DNA of 64,000 bases from Novosphingobium sp. KA1 (GCF_017309955.1 NZ_CP021247.1:1513001-1577000), one strand, 5' to 3'. Counted from the stretch's first letter, positions 1 to 9,470 are shown. The notes: generated by a model not told the origin, from the sequence alone. Numbers and translations: made by a program.

Positions 1-2
1 GC

Positions 3-2321
3 GCGCGCAAGGAAGGCCGGGCATCCAAGGCCCTGGTCCGGCGCGACATCGTGCGTTTCGTGACGGCGGGGACGCTGACCGAGGAATCGCTGCTGGAGCC
101 GCGCCGCGCCAATGTGCTGGCGGCGGCCTGCGAGGTGCGCGGCGTCGTCGGCATTGCCGCCTGCGATATCTCCACCGGCCGCATGGAACTGGAAGAGTGC
201 CTGCCCGACCGGCTGGGTGCTGCACTGGCGCGTCTGGGCGCGCGCGAACTGGTGGTACCGGATGGCTGGGAACTGACGCCGGAAGGCGCGATCCGCCGTT
301 CCGCGCACGAGTTCTCCTCGGATGGCGGCGAGGAGCGGCTGAAGCTGGTCCACGGCGTCGCCACGCTTGACGGGTTCGGCGCGTTCACCCGCGCCATGCT
401 GGCGGCGGCGGGCGGGCTGATCGCCTATCTCGACCATGTCGGCCGGGGCAAGCTGCCGCTGCTGCTGCCGCCCGAGGCGCGCAGCAGTGACGGTGCGCTG
501 GCAATGGACGAGGCGACCCGCGCCAGTCTCGAAATTCTCGAATCGTCGCAGGGCGGCCGCAAGGGCAGTCTGGTCGAGGCGATCGACCGCTGCGTCACCG
601 GCGCCGGTGCGCGCCAATTGGCCGAAGACCTTTCCGCCCCGCTGACCGACCGTCATGCGATTGCCGAGCGGCTGGAACTGGTCGAGTGGCTGCACGACGA
701 CGCCCTGCTGCGCGAGGATATGCGCGCGGCCTTGCGGGCGCTGCCCGATGTCGGCCGCGCGCTGGGGCGCGTGGTGGCGGGGCGCGGCAGCCCACGCGAT
801 CTCGGCCAGCTTCGCGACGGTCTTGCCGGCGCGCGCCGCATCGGCGAGCGGCTGGCGCAGATCGACGGGTTGCCGGTGCTGCTGGACCGGCTGATGCCCG
901 AACTCGGCGGTCATGCGCAGCTCGTCGATCACTTCGCACAGGCGCTGGTGGAAACCCCGCCGACCGAGCGCGGGCAGGGCGGCTATATCGCCAGTGGCTA
1001 CGATGCCGCCCTCGACGAGCTGCGCGTCACCTCGGGTAATGCTCGCCGCGCGATCGCCGCGCTGGAGGCAAAGTACCGCGAGGAAACCGGCGTCGCCGCG
1101 CTGAAGATCAAGCACAACAACGTGCTCGGCTACTTCATCGAAGTGCCGCAGCGCCATGCCGACAAGCTGCTGGAGCCGGACAGCGGATTCACGCACCGCC
1201 AGACCATGGCCGGCGCGATGCGCTTCAACGCGCTCGCGCTGCATGAAGAGGCCAGCCGCATCACCGAGGCGGGCGCCCATGCGCTTGCCGCGGAGGACGC
1301 GCATTTCGAGGAACTCGTGGCGGAGGCCGTGGCCGCCCGCCATGCCATTGCCCGTACCGCGGCGGCGCTCGCCCGTTTCGACGTGGCGGCGGGACAGGCC
1401 GAGCGCGCGGCCGAGGGCGGCTGGGCCCGCCCCGAAGTGGTCGATGGCCTTTCGCTCGAGATCGAAGGCGGCCGTCACCCGGTGGTCGAGGCCGCACTGA
1501 AGGTTCAGGGCGAGCGTTTTGTCGCCAACGATTGCCGGCTTGCCAGCCATGACCGGCTCTGGCTGATCGGCGGCCCCAACATGGGCGGTAAGTCGACCTT
1601 CCTGCGCCAGAACGCGCTGATCGTGCTGCTGGCGCAGGCGGGCGGTTTCGTGCCCGCCAGGTCGGCGCGGATCGGCATGGTGGACCGCCTGTTCAGCCGC
1701 GTCGGCGCGTCGGACAACCTTGCGCGCGGGCGTTCGACCTTCATGGTCGAGATGGTGGAAACCGCCGCCATTCTGGCGCAGGCGACCGACCGCAGCTTTG
1801 TCATCCTCGACGAAGTGGGGCGCGGCACGTCGACCTACGACGGTCTGGCGCTGGCATGGGCGGTGGCCGAAGCCGTCCACGAGACCAACCGCTGCCGCTG
1901 CCTTTTCGCCACGCACTACCACGAGATGGCGCGGCTGGGCGAAACCTGCGAGGCGCTGTCACTTCATCACGTCCGCGCGCGCGAGTGGAAGGGCGATCTG
2001 GTGCTGCTCCACGAACTGGCGGAGGGGCCGGCGGATCGCAGCTACGGCCTTGCCGTCGCGCGCCTCGCCGGGGTGCCGCCCAAGGTTATCAGCCGCGCCA
2101 AGTCGGTGCTGGAAAAGCTGGAAAAGGGCCGCGCGGAAACCGGGGGGCTTGCCGCTGGCCTCGGCGACCTGCCGCTCTTCGCGGCGGCGCAGGACGCCCA
2201 TGAGGAACAGTGCGACGTCCTGCGCGACAAGCTGCGCGAGATGGACGTCGATGCGCTGAGCCCGCGCGATGCGCTGGAAATCCTCTACGACCTCAAGCGC
2301 GAGGCGGGCACGGAACCTTAA
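3..2321 (+). CDS. mutS: DNA mismatch repair ATPase MutS (5' end outside window)
   Basis: MutS recognises mispaired bases and starts mismatch repair with MutL. The reading frame is already open at the first bases (RRKEGRASKALVRRDIV), which matches the end of the MutS mismatch-binding domain I, so the true start lies before the window and the GTG at 51 is not a start. The connector, lever and clamp regions follow. The ATPase is near the end: Walker A GPNMGGKST (about nt 1573-1599) and Walker B with signature DEVGRGTST (about nt 1810-1836), then the helix-turn-helix dimerisation tail ending in YDLKREAGTEP. A small membrane protein follows 24 bp downstream. Only the missing N-terminus is uncertain. 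Confidence 0.97.
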   Translation, partial: ARKEGRASKALVRRDIVRFVTAGTLTEESLLEPRRANVLAAACEVRGVVGIAACDISTGRMELEECLPDRLGAALARLGARELVVPDGWELTPEGAIRRSAHEFSSDGGEERLKLVHGVATLDGFGAFTRAMLAAAGGLIAYLDHVGRGKLPLLLPPEARSSDGALAMDEATRASLEILESSQGGRKGSLVEAIDRCVTGAGARQLAEDLSAPLTDRHAIAERLELVEWLHDDALLREDMRAALRALPDVGRALGRVVAGRGSPRDLGQLRDGLAGARRIGERLAQIDGLPVLLDRLMPELGGHAQLVDHFAQALVETPPTERGQGGYIASGYDAALDELRVTSGNARRAIAALEAKYREETGVAALKIKHNNVLGYFIEVPQRHADKLLEPDSGFTHRQTMAGAMRFNALALHEEASRITEAGAHALAAEDAHFEELVAEAVAARHAIARTAAALARFDVAAGQAERAAEGGWARPEVVDGLSLEIEGGRHPVVEAALKVQGERFVANDCRLASHDRLWLIGGPNMGGKSTFLRQNALIVLLAQAGGFVPARSARIGMVDRLFSRVGASDNLARGRSTFMVEMVETAAILAQATDRSFVILDEVGRGTSTYDGLALAWAVAEAVHETNRCRCLFATHYHEMARLGETCEALSLHHVRAREWKGDLVLLHELAEGPADRSYGLAVARLAGVPPKVISRAKSVLEKLEKGRAETGGLAAGLGDLPLFAAAQDAHEEQCDVLRDKLREMDVDALSPRDALEILYDLKREAGTEP

Positions 2322-2345
2322 CCGGATTGCGCTAGGTTCACGCGC

Positions 2346-2567
2346 ATGTTCGGGCCCAAGATCAGGAATGTCTTCAAGAGCCGCTGGCACGCGCTGTTCT
2401 GGGCAGCCAGTATCCTGACGACCGCCTATTGCACGGTGCCATCCCCGGACGGCGGCGATGACGACGATTCGGTCACGCGGTTTGCCGAAAGTGTGGCGGC
2501 GCGGGCCGGGGCACAGCAGCAGGCGGCGCACAAGAACCCCTGGGCCAAGGACCCCGCGCCGAACTGA
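2346..2567 (+). CDS. Small single-helix membrane protein, function unknown
   Basis: A 73-residue protein starts 24 bp after mutS on the same strand and is probably co-transcribed with it. A basic N-terminus (KIRNVFKSRWH) precedes one hydrophobic segment at about residues 16-31 (ALFWAASILTTAYCTV). An acidic then Gln/Ala-rich hydrophilic tail follows, so it probably has one membrane anchor with the tail in the periplasm. I do not recognise the family. Codon use matches the neighbours, which supports a real gene. Confidence 0.6.
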   Translation: MFGPKIRNVFKSRWHALFWAASILTTAYCTVPSPDGGDDDDSVTRFAESVAARAGAQQQAAHKNPWAKDPAPN

Positions 2568-2577
2568 TTTTCCGGGA

Positions 2578-2898
2578 TCAGCTATCGTCGTCCGCGAAAT
2601 CCTCGTCCGCGGCGTTTTCGCGGCCATAGCGGTCTTCGAGGTCGTCCATGGTCTCCTCGCCGCGATAGGCGGACATGTCGATGACGCCGCTGGTGTCCAT
2701 CTGGTTCATGTGGTCGACGAGGTCCTCGGCGTCATCTTCGTCCGCGATGCCGCCCTTCGCTTTGTCGCTGTCCTCGAGGCCAAGCGCATCGGTGGCGCGC
2801 CCCTGCGCCGCTTCGGCGACCGACTGGGCCTGCGCTTCCTCGTCGTCCTGTTCGGGATTGAAGGTTTCGGGTGCGGAATCGTCGGAACGGTCGATCAT
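2578..2898 (-). CDS. Highly acidic small protein, function unknown
   Basis: A 106-residue protein rich in Asp and Glu, with no hydrophobic stretch and therefore probably cytosolic and partly disordered. It converges with the small mutS-linked gene (11 bp between the stops). The start ATG at 2898 is preceded on the minus strand by AAAGGAGACTCGCC, a good ribosome binding site with AGGAG about 7 bases upstream. No domain is recognised; proteins of this composition are often found in sphingomonads, but no role can be assigned. Confidence 0.6.
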   Translation of the reverse strand: MIDRSDDSAPETFNPEQDDEEAQAQSVAEAAQGRATDALGLEDSDKAKGGIADEDDAEDLVDHMNQMDTSGVIDMSAYRGEETMDDLEDRYGRENAADEDFADDDS

Positions 2899-2956
2899 GG
2901 CGAGTCTCCTTTGCCGGTTAAACGGCTAAGGGATCGCCCCGGTTCCGGTCTTGGAC

Positions 2957-2991
2957 CTTTGCGACGCAAAGCGCGGCTTTGCGTCGCAAAG
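2957..2991. terminator. Perfect 16-bp hairpin downstream of the hydroxybutyryl-CoA dehydrogenase gene
   Basis: Positions 2957-2972 and 2976-2991 are perfect reverse complements around a GCG loop. Each arm is itself nearly palindromic (CTTTGCG-ACGCAAAG). It starts 8 bases beyond the stop codon of the minus-strand gene at 2999, where a terminator belongs, but no T-tract follows. It may be an intrinsic terminator without U-tract, a transcript-stabilising hairpin or a mobile palindrome. Confidence 0.5.
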
Positions 2992-2998
2992 ACGTGCG

Positions 2999-3868
2999 TC
3001 AGCGCGTCGGGACCGGCACTTCGCCCGAATAGTCGTAGAACCCCCGGCCGGACTTGCGGCCGTACCAGCCCGCCTCGACGTACTTCTGGAGCAGCGGCGC
3101 GGGGCGGTACTTGGGATCGCCGGTGGTGGAGAGGAACACCTTCATGATCTCGTAGAGGGTGTCGAGGCCCACGAAATCGGCCAGCGTCAGCGGGCCCATC
3201 GGGTGATTGGCGCCGAGCCGCATGCCCGCGTCGATATCCTCGACCGAGGCGAGCCCTTCGCCCAGCACGAAGATCGCCTCGTTGAGCAGCGGGCAGAGGA
3301 TGCGGTTGACCACGAAGCCGGGCGCATCGCCCGCCAGCACCACGGTCTTGCCCAGCGCCTCGCCGAAGGCCTTCATCCGCGCGGTGGTTTCGGGCGAGGT
3401 GGCAAGGCCGGGGATCACTTCGACAAGGCCCATCACCGGCACCGGGTTGAAGAAGTGCAGCCCGCAGAAGCGCGCGGCGTCGGGCGAACTGGCGGCCATG
3501 CGGGTGATCGGGATCGAACTGGTGTTCGAGGCAAGGATGGCATCGGCGCCGAGCACTTCGCCCACGGCAGCAAAGATCTTCAGCTTGATGTCTTCGCGCT
3601 CGGTCGCGGCCTCGATGATGAGATCGCAGTCAGCCATGCCGGAATAGTCGCCCGCGGTGGTGATGCGGGGCAGCAGCGCGTCGACATCGGCCTGGGCGAT
3701 CTTTTCCTTGGCCACCAGTCGGGCGAGGCCCTTGGCGATGCCTGCCTTGCCCTTCTCGGCGTTCTCGACCGAGATATCGGAGAGGATCACGTCCATGCCC
3801 TTGCCCGCCACGGTCTGGGCGATGCCCGAGCCCATGATGCCCGCGCCGATGATTCCGACTTTGCGCAC
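2999..3868 (-). CDS. 3-hydroxybutyryl-CoA dehydrogenase
   Basis: This NAD(P)-dependent enzyme interconverts 3-hydroxybutyryl-CoA and acetoacetyl-CoA in fatty acid, butanoate or polyhydroxybutyrate metabolism. The protein has 289 residues, the usual family length. The Rossmann motif [14 protein letters not shown] is at residues 5-18. The catalytic region ([16 protein letters not shown]) and a C-terminal helical domain with [12 protein letters not shown] follow. The GTG at 3868 was chosen because it lies 7 bases after GAGGAG and starts directly at the nucleotide-binding strand; an upstream ATG at 3973 would add 35 unrelated residues. It is the last gene of the run gluQ, HIG1-like, adenosyltransferase, dehydrogenase. 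Confidence 0.93.
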   Translation of the reverse strand: MRKVGIIGAGIMGSGIAQTVAGKGMDVILSDISVENAEKGKAGIAKGLARLVAKEKIAQADVDALLPRITTAGDYSGMADCDLIIEAATEREDIKLKIFAAVGEVLGADAILASNTSSIPITRMAASSPDAARFCGLHFFNPVPVMGLVEVIPGLATSPETTARMKAFGEALGKTVVLAGDAPGFVVNRILCPLLNEAIFVLGEGLASVEDIDAGMRLGANHPMGPLTLADFVGLDTLYEIMKVFLSTTGDPKYRPAPLLQKYVEAGWYGRKSGRGFYDYSGEVPVPTR

Positions 3869-3902
3869 TGCCAAACTCCTCACGTTGTTATGGAACGGGC
3901 GC

Positions 3903-4484
3903 CTAGCGGTTCTGGCCGGGCACCCAAAGCACGTCGTCCGCGCCATTGGCATTGACCGCCCGGGCGAGGACAAAAAGATAGTCGCTGAGGCGATTGAGGT
4001 AGCACAGCGCCGCCGGATTGGCGGGGACTTCGGCGGCCATGGCGACGGCGGCGCGTTCTGCCTTGCGGGCCGAGGCGCGGGCGATGTGGACGCGCGCGGC
4101 GGCCTCGCTGCCGCCCGGCAGGATGAAGCTCCTGAGCGGCTGGAGATGGGCGTTGATCGCGTCGATCTCGCCTTCCAGCCAGGTGACTTGCGGGAAGACC
4201 ACGCGCAGGGTCATCTCACCCGGAGTGAAATCGTCACCGCCAGGGTCTTTGGGTGTGGCGAGGTCGGCGCCAAGGTCGAACAGGTCGTTCTGGATGCGGG
4301 TGAGCACGGCGGCATGCGGCGTGTCGGTCAGCGCGCAGACGGCAAGGCCGATGGCACAGTTGGTCTCGTCCACCGCGCCGATCGCTTCCATGCGCGCGGC
4401 ATGCTTGGGCAGGCGGGAACCGTCGACAAGGCCCGTGGTGCCGTCGTCGCCGGTGCGGGTGTAGATCTTGTTGAGCTTTACCAA
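3903..4484 (-). CDS. Cob(I)alamin adenosyltransferase, PduO type
   Basis: This enzyme transfers the adenosyl group of ATP to cob(I)alamin to make adenosylcobalamin. The protein has 193 residues, with the ATP-binding motif [11 protein letters not shown] near the N-terminus (about residues 7-17). The family's second conserved segment ([21 protein letters not shown]) and the C-terminal [13 protein letters not shown] follow. The TTG at 4484 is preferred: AAAGGA lies 7 bases upstream and [14 protein letters not shown] is the normal family beginning. An ATG at 4529 would add 15 atypical residues. It lies 34 bp upstream of the dehydrogenase gene and is probably in the same transcript. Confidence 0.93.
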   Translation of the reverse strand: MVKLNKIYTRTGDDGTTGLVDGSRLPKHAARMEAIGAVDETNCAIGLAVCALTDTPHAAVLTRIQNDLFDLGADLATPKDPGGDDFTPGEMTLRVVFPQVTWLEGEIDAINAHLQPLRSFILPGGSEAAARVHIARASARKAERAAVAMAAEVPANPAALCYLNRLSDYLFVLARAVNANGADDVLWVPGQNR

Positions 4485-4543
4485 GGTGGGGTCCTTTGAA
4501 ATCCGCAGGCTGGCGGATTCGGGCGGCAAAAACCGGGTGCGGC

Positions 4544-4777
4544 CTAGCGCGCCATCGCCAGCAGGATCGCGCAGACCAGCACGGCGGCGGCCTGGTACTT
4601 GATGCGGTTGAACATCATCTTGTTCTGCAGAAGCTGGTTCGCGGTCGGGCCGGTGGCGCCGGGATCGCGATTGAGGTCTTCCTTCGTGCCTTGCATGAAA
4701 GCGACGATGCCGCGCACGAGGCTGACGACAACCATGATCACCAGAAGGATGATGATGGGGACGAGAATGGTGCTCAT
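4544..4777 (-). CDS. Twin transmembrane (HIG1-like) small protein
   Basis: A 77-residue membrane protein with two predicted helices (residues 3-24 and 61-76). Between them is a charged loop and the segment QLLQNKMMFNRIKYQ, which resembles the HIG1-type pattern of a basic motif just before the second helix. HIG1 proteins are linked to respiratory complexes, but this assignment rests on topology and a short motif only. Its ATG overlaps the stop codon of gluQ (ATGA at 4774-4777), so the two are translationally coupled. Confidence 0.75.
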   Translation of the reverse strand: MSTILVPIIILLVIMVVVSLVRGIVAFMQGTKEDLNRDPGATGPTANQLLQNKMMFNRIKYQAAAVLVCAILLAMAR

Positions 4778-5619
4778 GCCGACAGGTCTACGCCCGTGCC
4801 GAGCGAAATGCCAGCCGGGAAGCGCCCCTGCCGGAGCGCCTCCACGATGGCTGTGCCGTCCTCGCCCGCGCGCCGGCGATCGCCCAGCGAGGGGGAGCCG
4901 CGCCGCTTGGCCAGCTTGCGCCCGTTGGGCTCCACCAGCAGCGGGTGATGGTGCCAGACCGGCACCGGCAGGCCGAGCAGGGCTTGCAGAAGCCGGTGGA
5001 CATGGCTGGCCGGAAACAGGTCCATGCCGCGGGTGACGAGGGTGATGCCGTCCGCCGCGTCGTCGAGCGTGGCGGCAAGGTGGTAGCTGGCAGGCAGGTC
5101 CTTCCTCAGCAGCACGACGTCGCCGAAAATTGCGGGTGCGGCGGGCTGCGGGCCGGCGCGTTCGTCGCGCCATTCGAGAGGGCCGGTAAGGTCCAGCGCG
5201 CGGGTGACGTCAAGCCGCCATGCGGCGCCCTGGGGATCGACCGCCTTGTGGCGACAGGTGCCGGGATAGACCGGGCCATCAGGGCCCATCCGGGTGGCGG
5301 CAGCGGCGATCTCGGCGCGGGTGCAGCGGCAGGGGTAGAGCAGGCCCATGGCTTTGAGGCGCTCTCCGGCCTCGACGTAGCCGTAGAGGCGCCGGGACTG
5401 GAAACCGGCCTCGCCGTCCCAGCCAAGGCCGAGCCATTCGAGGTCGCGGAAAAATTCCTCGGTGAATTCCGGGCGGCTGCGTTCGCCGTCGATATCCTCG
5501 ATCCGCAGCCGGAATTCGCCGCCCTGCGCGCGGGCAAGATCGTGCGCGACCATGGCGGCATAGGCATGGCCAAGGTGCAGCGGGCCGTTGGGGCTGGGGG
5601 CAAAGCGGGTGCGGATCAT
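4774..5619 (-). CDS. gluQ: Glutamyl-Q tRNA(Asp) synthetase
   Basis: This is a paralogue of the glutamyl-tRNA synthetase catalytic domain that attaches glutamate to queuosine in the anticodon of tRNA-Asp. The protein has 281 residues and lacks the anticodon-binding domain, as expected for this family. Visible motifs are RFAPSPNGPLHLGHA (the HIGH motif is HLGH), a zinc-site region with CRCTRAE and CRHK, and KLAKRRGS in place of KMSKS. The start ATG at 5619 directly encodes the conserved MIRTRFAPSPNG. It is the first gene of a four-gene minus-strand run. Confidence 0.95.
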   Translation of the reverse strand: MIRTRFAPSPNGPLHLGHAYAAMVAHDLARAQGGEFRLRIEDIDGERSRPEFTEEFFRDLEWLGLGWDGEAGFQSRRLYGYVEAGERLKAMGLLYPCRCTRAEIAAAATRMGPDGPVYPGTCRHKAVDPQGAAWRLDVTRALDLTGPLEWRDERAGPQPAAPAIFGDVVLLRKDLPASYHLAATLDDAADGITLVTRGMDLFPASHVHRLLQALLGLPVPVWHHHPLLVEPNGRKLAKRRGSPSLGDRRRAGEDGTAIVEALRQGRFPAGISLGTGVDLSA

Positions 5620-5669
5620 CGTTTGCTCTCCCTAGCCGCTGGGCATGGCTCCGCAAGGGTTTGCAACTT

Positions 5670-5757
5670 TGTGGATAACCGTGGGGGAAGGTGTGTGCAA
5701 AGTGTGGGCCGCTTGTGGGTGATCTGTGGAATCCTTGTGGTGAAGCTGTGGATTGTT
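5670..5757. other. 11-bp-phased array of DnaA-box-like motifs (candidate origin or DnaA-binding locus)
   Basis: The array begins with TGTGGATAA at 5670-5678, the exact complement of the DnaA box TTATCCACA. TGTGG then recurs at 5703, 5714, 5725, 5736 and 5747, exactly 11 bp apart, and the register also fits 5670 (33 bp before 5703) and a partial copy at 5692 (TGTGTG). The last unit is TGTGGATTG. DnaA sites of 9 bp with 2-bp gaps are the arrangement on which DnaA oligomers assemble in well-studied origins. No clearly AT-rich unwinding region is visible on either side, so oriC, a DnaA titration site or a regulator array for the HNH gene remain open. Confidence 0.5.
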
Positions 5758-5861
5758 GTATGGGGCCAGCCCCGAAGCGGCTTGACGCCGACTCGCGATA
5801 ATGCTGCAAAGAAACCCATGCGTTGCCATGAAACCGCAATGACAGCCTGCGACAGGAGGCC

Positions 5862-6470
5862 ATGCTCAGATCGGAGCTGATGGAGCGCGCGGCCCGGTTC
5901 CGCAGCGCGGAGGAAGATCCCTCCCGAAGTCTTTCGGACTGTCCTGCGCTGGTGCTCAATGCGGACTATACGCCGCTTTCCTACTACCCGCTGAGCCTCT
6001 GGCCCTGGCAGACCGCGATCAAGGCGATCTGTCTCGAACGGGTGGATATCGTCTCCAGCTATGACCGGGTGGTCCACTCGCCCAGCTGGTCGATGCAGAT
6101 TCCCTCGGTGATTGCCCTCAGGCAATATGTGAAGCCTTCCGAATTTCCGGCCTTCACCCGTTTCAACCTGTTCCTGCGCGACCGCTTCAGTTGCCAGTAC
6201 TGCGGCTCTCCCCATCAGCTCACGTTCGACCACGTGATCCCGCGCCGTCTGGGCGGCCGGACCAGCTGGGAAAACATCCTTACCGCCTGCTCCCCCTGCA
6301 ACCTCAAGAAGGGCGGGCGCACCCCCAGGCAGGCGAACATGCCGCCGCTGGTCGCGCCGATCCGCCCGACCAGCTGGCAATTGCAGGAACGCGGCCGCGC
6401 CTTCCCACCCAACTACCTGCACGAAACCTGGCGGGACTGGCTTTACTGGGACATCGAACTGGAAGCCTGA
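5862..6470 (+). CDS. HNH endonuclease family protein
   Basis: A 202-residue protein with an HNH nuclease fold at about residues 108-150. The zinc-binding CQYC and SPCN cysteine pairs flank FDHVIPRRLGG and the ENIL segment, giving the D-H, N and N/K catalytic pattern. The N-terminal region (PALVLNADYTPLSYYPL) is typical of a conserved family of stand-alone HNH proteins found as single copies in alphaproteobacteria; its cellular role is not established. The start at 5862 is preceded by AGGAGG only two bases upstream. ATG 5880 is an alternative. The phased DnaA-box-like array lies about 105 bp upstream. Confidence 0.88.
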   Translation: MLRSELMERAARFRSAEEDPSRSLSDCPALVLNADYTPLSYYPLSLWPWQTAIKAICLERVDIVSSYDRVVHSPSWSMQIPSVIALRQYVKPSEFPAFTRFNLFLRDRFSCQYCGSPHQLTFDHVIPRRLGGRTSWENILTACSPCNLKKGGRTPRQANMPPLVAPIRPTSWQLQERGRAFPPNYLHETWRDWLYWDIELEA

Positions 6471-6482
6471 CGAGGGTTTGCC

Positions 6483-7769
6483 TCAGTGCAGGGTCTCGGC
6501 CTCTTCCTTGTCGGCATCGACGCTTGAATCGACCGCAGTCGTCAGCGCCACGTCCATCGTCACATTGCCCACCGTGCGCATGAGGTCGGGCAGGACTTCC
6601 ACCGCCACCAGCACGCCGAGCGGCCAGAGCGGCACCCCCATGGCGGCCGCGATCGGCCCGATCGAGGAGACAAAGCTGATCGTGCCCGGCAGCGAGACCG
6701 CGCCGAACGTGGTCGCAAAGGCCACCAGCGCGCCGGCGACCAGCGCGCCGCCGGTGAGTTCGACGCCCGCCAGCTTCGCCGCGTAGACGGCTACCGCCAT
6801 GTTCATCGCCGGGCCGGTGGCGCGGAACAGGGTGACGGCGAGCGGCAGCACGAATTCCGCCGTGGTGGCCGAGACGCCGAGCTTGCGGCTGGATGCCAGC
6901 ATCGCCGGGACCGTGGCGATCGAGGACTGGGTCGAGATCGCGACGATCTGCGCGGGCAGGATGGCGGCGGCGAAGGCCGGCAGCGAGCGCCGCCCCGCAA
7001 ACACCGCGATCAGGTAGCCCGCGATCATCATCACGCTGCCCACGCTGACGACCAGGATGATGTAGTGGGCCAGCGCACCGAGCGCGGCGCCGCCGCTGCG
7101 CACGCCGAGGCCGAAGCCCAGGGCGAAGACGCCGATCGGCGCCAGCTTCAGCACCCAGCCGATCACCACCATCATCGCCCCGGCAAGCCCTTCGAACAGC
7201 ACCGCCAGCAAGCGGCGCGGTTCGTCAGCCAGTCTCGTGGAGGCGATGGCAAAGAGGGCAACAAAGACGATCACCGGCAGCATCGCATCGGCGGCGGCGG
7301 CCGAGATCACGTTTTCCGGCATCAGCGAGGAAAGGAAGTCGGCAATTCCGGGAACCTTGCCGGGGTCTTCGGGGTGGGCGAACTGCACGCCGGCGGGAAT
7401 CGGGAAGAATTTCAGCAGGATCGGCATCAGCACCGCGCCCAGCGTCGCGCTCAGGGCGAGCAAACCGATGATGGTGCCAAGCGTGCGGCGGGCCATGGCG
7501 CCCGCGCTCGCCACCGCGATGGTCTCGACGATGCCGGTGAACAGCAGTCCCGCCACCAGCGGCAGGATGGTCATCTGCAAGCCCTGCAGCCACAGCGAAC
7601 CGATCGGCCCGGCCACTTCGAGGATCGGCACCGCCATGGGATTGCCGGCCAGTACGAGGCCGAGGACAAGTCCGGCGACAAGGCCGATCAGCGTCAGGGT
7701 GCCGGGAACGCGGATCTCGGGGATGCGAGAGGCACTGCTTTCGGCGGCCTTGGGGCTGGGGCTATGCAT
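6483..7769 (-). CDS. Dicarboxylate/amino acid:cation symporter (DAACS family)
   Basis: This inner-membrane transporter takes up dicarboxylates or acidic amino acids with protons or sodium ions. The protein has 428 residues, with hydrophobic segments throughout and family features. These include the serine-containing re-entrant loop region ([15 protein letters not shown]) and the later hairpin ([26 protein letters not shown]). It converges with the HNH gene (12 bp between stops) and is divergent from glmM. The substrate cannot be read from sequence. Confidence 0.9.
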   Translation of the reverse strand: MHSPSPKAAESSASRIPEIRVPGTLTLIGLVAGLVLGLVLAGNPMAVPILEVAGPIGSLWLQGLQMTILPLVAGLLFTGIVETIAVASAGAMARRTLGTIIGLLALSATLGAVLMPILLKFFPIPAGVQFAHPEDPGKVPGIADFLSSLMPENVISAAAADAMLPVIVFVALFAIASTRLADEPRRLLAVLFEGLAGAMMVVIGWVLKLAPIGVFALGFGLGVRSGGAALGALAHYIILVVSVGSVMMIAGYLIAVFAGRRSLPAFAAAILPAQIVAISTQSSIATVPAMLASSRKLGVSATTAEFVLPLAVTLFRATGPAMNMAVAVYAAKLAGVELTGGALVAGALVAFATTFGAVSLPGTISFVSSIGPIAAAMGVPLWPLGVLVAVEVLPDLMRTVGNVTMDVALTTAVDSSVDADKEEAETLH

Positions 7770-7902
7770 CGGGCTCCTGGGAATTTGCGACCTTCGTCTG
7801 GTTGTTCATACTGATGACGGGGGCGCATGGCAATTTGCCCAAGGCTTGGGTATGAGCCCGCGTCATACCCCATTCACGAAATGGTCTCCAAGAGGGCAGG
7901 TC

Positions 7903-9243
7903 ATGAGCAGACAGTTCTTCGGCACCGACGGTATCCGCGGTCGCACCAACCAGGGCGCGATGACCGCCGCCATTGCCATGAAGGTCGGCCAGGCCGCCGG
8001 GACCCGCTTCCTGCGCGGGACCCACAAGCACCGCGTGGTGATCGGCAAGGATACCCGCCTGTCGGGCTACATGCTGGAAAATGCGATGGTCGCCGGTTTC
8101 ACCAGCGTCGGCATGGACGTGGTCCTGCTCGGCCCGATGCCGACGCCTGCGGTCGCCCTGCTGACCCGTGAACTGCGCGCCGATGTCGGCGTGATGATCT
8201 CGGCCAGCCACAACCCTTACGAGGACAACGGCATCAAGCTGTTCGGCCCCGATGGCTTCAAGCTCTCCGACGAGGATGAGCTGGCGATCGAGGCCATGCT
8301 GGGGCAGGACATTCCGCTCGCCGCGTCCGAGGAAATCGGCCGGGCCCGCCGCATCGACGACGCGCGCGGCCGCTATATCCACGCAGTCAAGCGCTCGCTG
8401 CCCGAGGCGATCCGTCTCGACGGTCTCAAGATCGCGGTCGATTGCGCCAATGGCGCGGCCTATCAGGTGGCCCCGTCCGCGTTCTGGGAACTGGGCGCGG
8501 AAGTCGTGCCGATCGGCGTTTCGCCCAACGGCAAGAACATCAATGCCAAGTGCGGCTCCACCCATGTCGAGGCCTTGCAGGAGACCGTGGTCTCCTCGGG
8601 CGCGGACATCGGCATCGCGCTCGATGGCGACGCCGACCGCCTGATCGTGGTCGACGAGAAGGGCCAGACGGTCGACGGTGACCAGATCATGGCGCTGATC
8701 GGCACCCAGCTGGCCGCGCGCGGCGCGCTGCGCGGCGGCGGCGTGGTGGCGACGGTCATGTCGAACCTCGGCCTCGAACGCTATCTGAACGCACAGGGCC
8801 TGACGCTGGAGCGCACCAAGGTGGGCGACCGTCATGTGCTGGAGCGGATGCGCGCGGGTGGTTTCAATGTCGGCGGCGAACAGTCCGGCCACATGATCCT
8901 GCTCGACCATGCGACCACCGGCGACGGTACCGTGGCGGCGCTGCAGGTGCTGGCTGCGCTGGTCCAGTCGGGCAAGCCGGCGAGCGAGATGCTGCACCTG
9001 TTCGATCCGGTGCCGCAGCTCTTGCGCAACGTGCGTTTCGGTGGAGGCAAGCCGCTGGAGGCAGACCGCGTGAAGGCGGTGATCGCCGAGGCCGAGGCCG
9101 CGCTCGAGGGCAAGGGGCGCCTGGTGATCCGCGCCTCGGGCACCGAGCCGGTGATCCGCGTCATGGCGGAAGGGGACAATGCCGGTGAGGTCGAGGCGGC
9201 GGTCGCCTCGATCTGCGCCGCTGTGGAAGAGGCTGCTGCATAA
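7903..9243 (+). CDS. glmM: Phosphoglucosamine mutase
   Basis: GlmM interconverts glucosamine-6-phosphate and glucosamine-1-phosphate, supplying UDP-GlcNAc for peptidoglycan and LPS. The protein has 446 residues, the family length, and begins with [11 protein letters not shown]. The phosphoserine loop ISASHNP places the active Ser at residue 102, the same number as in E. coli. The metal-binding loop is DGDADR, the sugar loop GGEQSGH and the phosphate-binding loop [15 protein letters not shown] 7903 gives the standard N-terminus although the frame is open far upstream. Its stop overlaps the next start (TAATG). Confidence 0.96.
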   Translation: MSRQFFGTDGIRGRTNQGAMTAAIAMKVGQAAGTRFLRGTHKHRVVIGKDTRLSGYMLENAMVAGFTSVGMDVVLLGPMPTPAVALLTRELRADVGVMISASHNPYEDNGIKLFGPDGFKLSDEDELAIEAMLGQDIPLAASEEIGRARRIDDARGRYIHAVKRSLPEAIRLDGLKIAVDCANGAAYQVAPSAFWELGAEVVPIGVSPNGKNINAKCGSTHVEALQETVVSSGADIGIALDGDADRLIVVDEKGQTVDGDQIMALIGTQLAARGALRGGGVVATVMSNLGLERYLNAQGLTLERTKVGDRHVLERMRAGGFNVGGEQSGHMILLDHATTGDGTVAALQVLAALVQSGKPASEMLHLFDPVPQLLRNVRFGGGKPLEADRVKAVIAEAEAALEGKGRLVIRASGTEPVIRVMAEGDNAGEVEAAVASICAAVEEAAA

Positions 9244-9470
9244 TGGCTCTGGAAATGCGTCCCGATTGCGAACGCTGCGGCACCGACCTTCCGGCGGAGG
9301 CGCCCGGCGCCTTCATCTGCAGCTTCGAATGCACCTACTGCGTCGAATGCGCCGATGCCCTGGACGACCTGTGCCCCAATTGCGGCGGCGAACTGGTCGA
9401 CCGGCCGACGCGGGCGAAGCAGCACTTCGATTCCGCGCCGCCTTCCAAGGAACGGCGCTTCAAGGGCTGA
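9243..9470 (+). CDS. DUF1272 cysteine-rich small protein
   Basis: A 75-residue protein with regularly spaced cysteines (CERC, CSFECTYC, CADA region, CPNC) that would form zinc-ribbon-like sites. The opening [17 protein letters not shown] is characteristic of the DUF1272 family, whose function is unknown. The start overlaps the last base of the glmM stop codon, so it is probably translated by coupling from that transcript. Confidence 0.88.
   Translation: MALEMRPDCERCGTDLPAEAPGAFICSFECTYCVECADALDDLCPNCGGELVDRPTRAKQHFDSAPPSKERRFKG

Noticed and set aside
2951..3955. Open frame of over 330 codons on the plus strand opposite the dehydrogenase
   Set aside because: It is a mirror frame of the dehydrogenase and adenosyltransferase genes, His/Gly/Arg-rich without motifs.
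5782..5802. TTGACG followed by GATAAT upstream of the HNH gene as a sigma-70 promoter
   Set aside because: The two hexamers are only 9 bp apart, too close for a -35/-10 pair; either may be used with another partner, but I see no convincing one.
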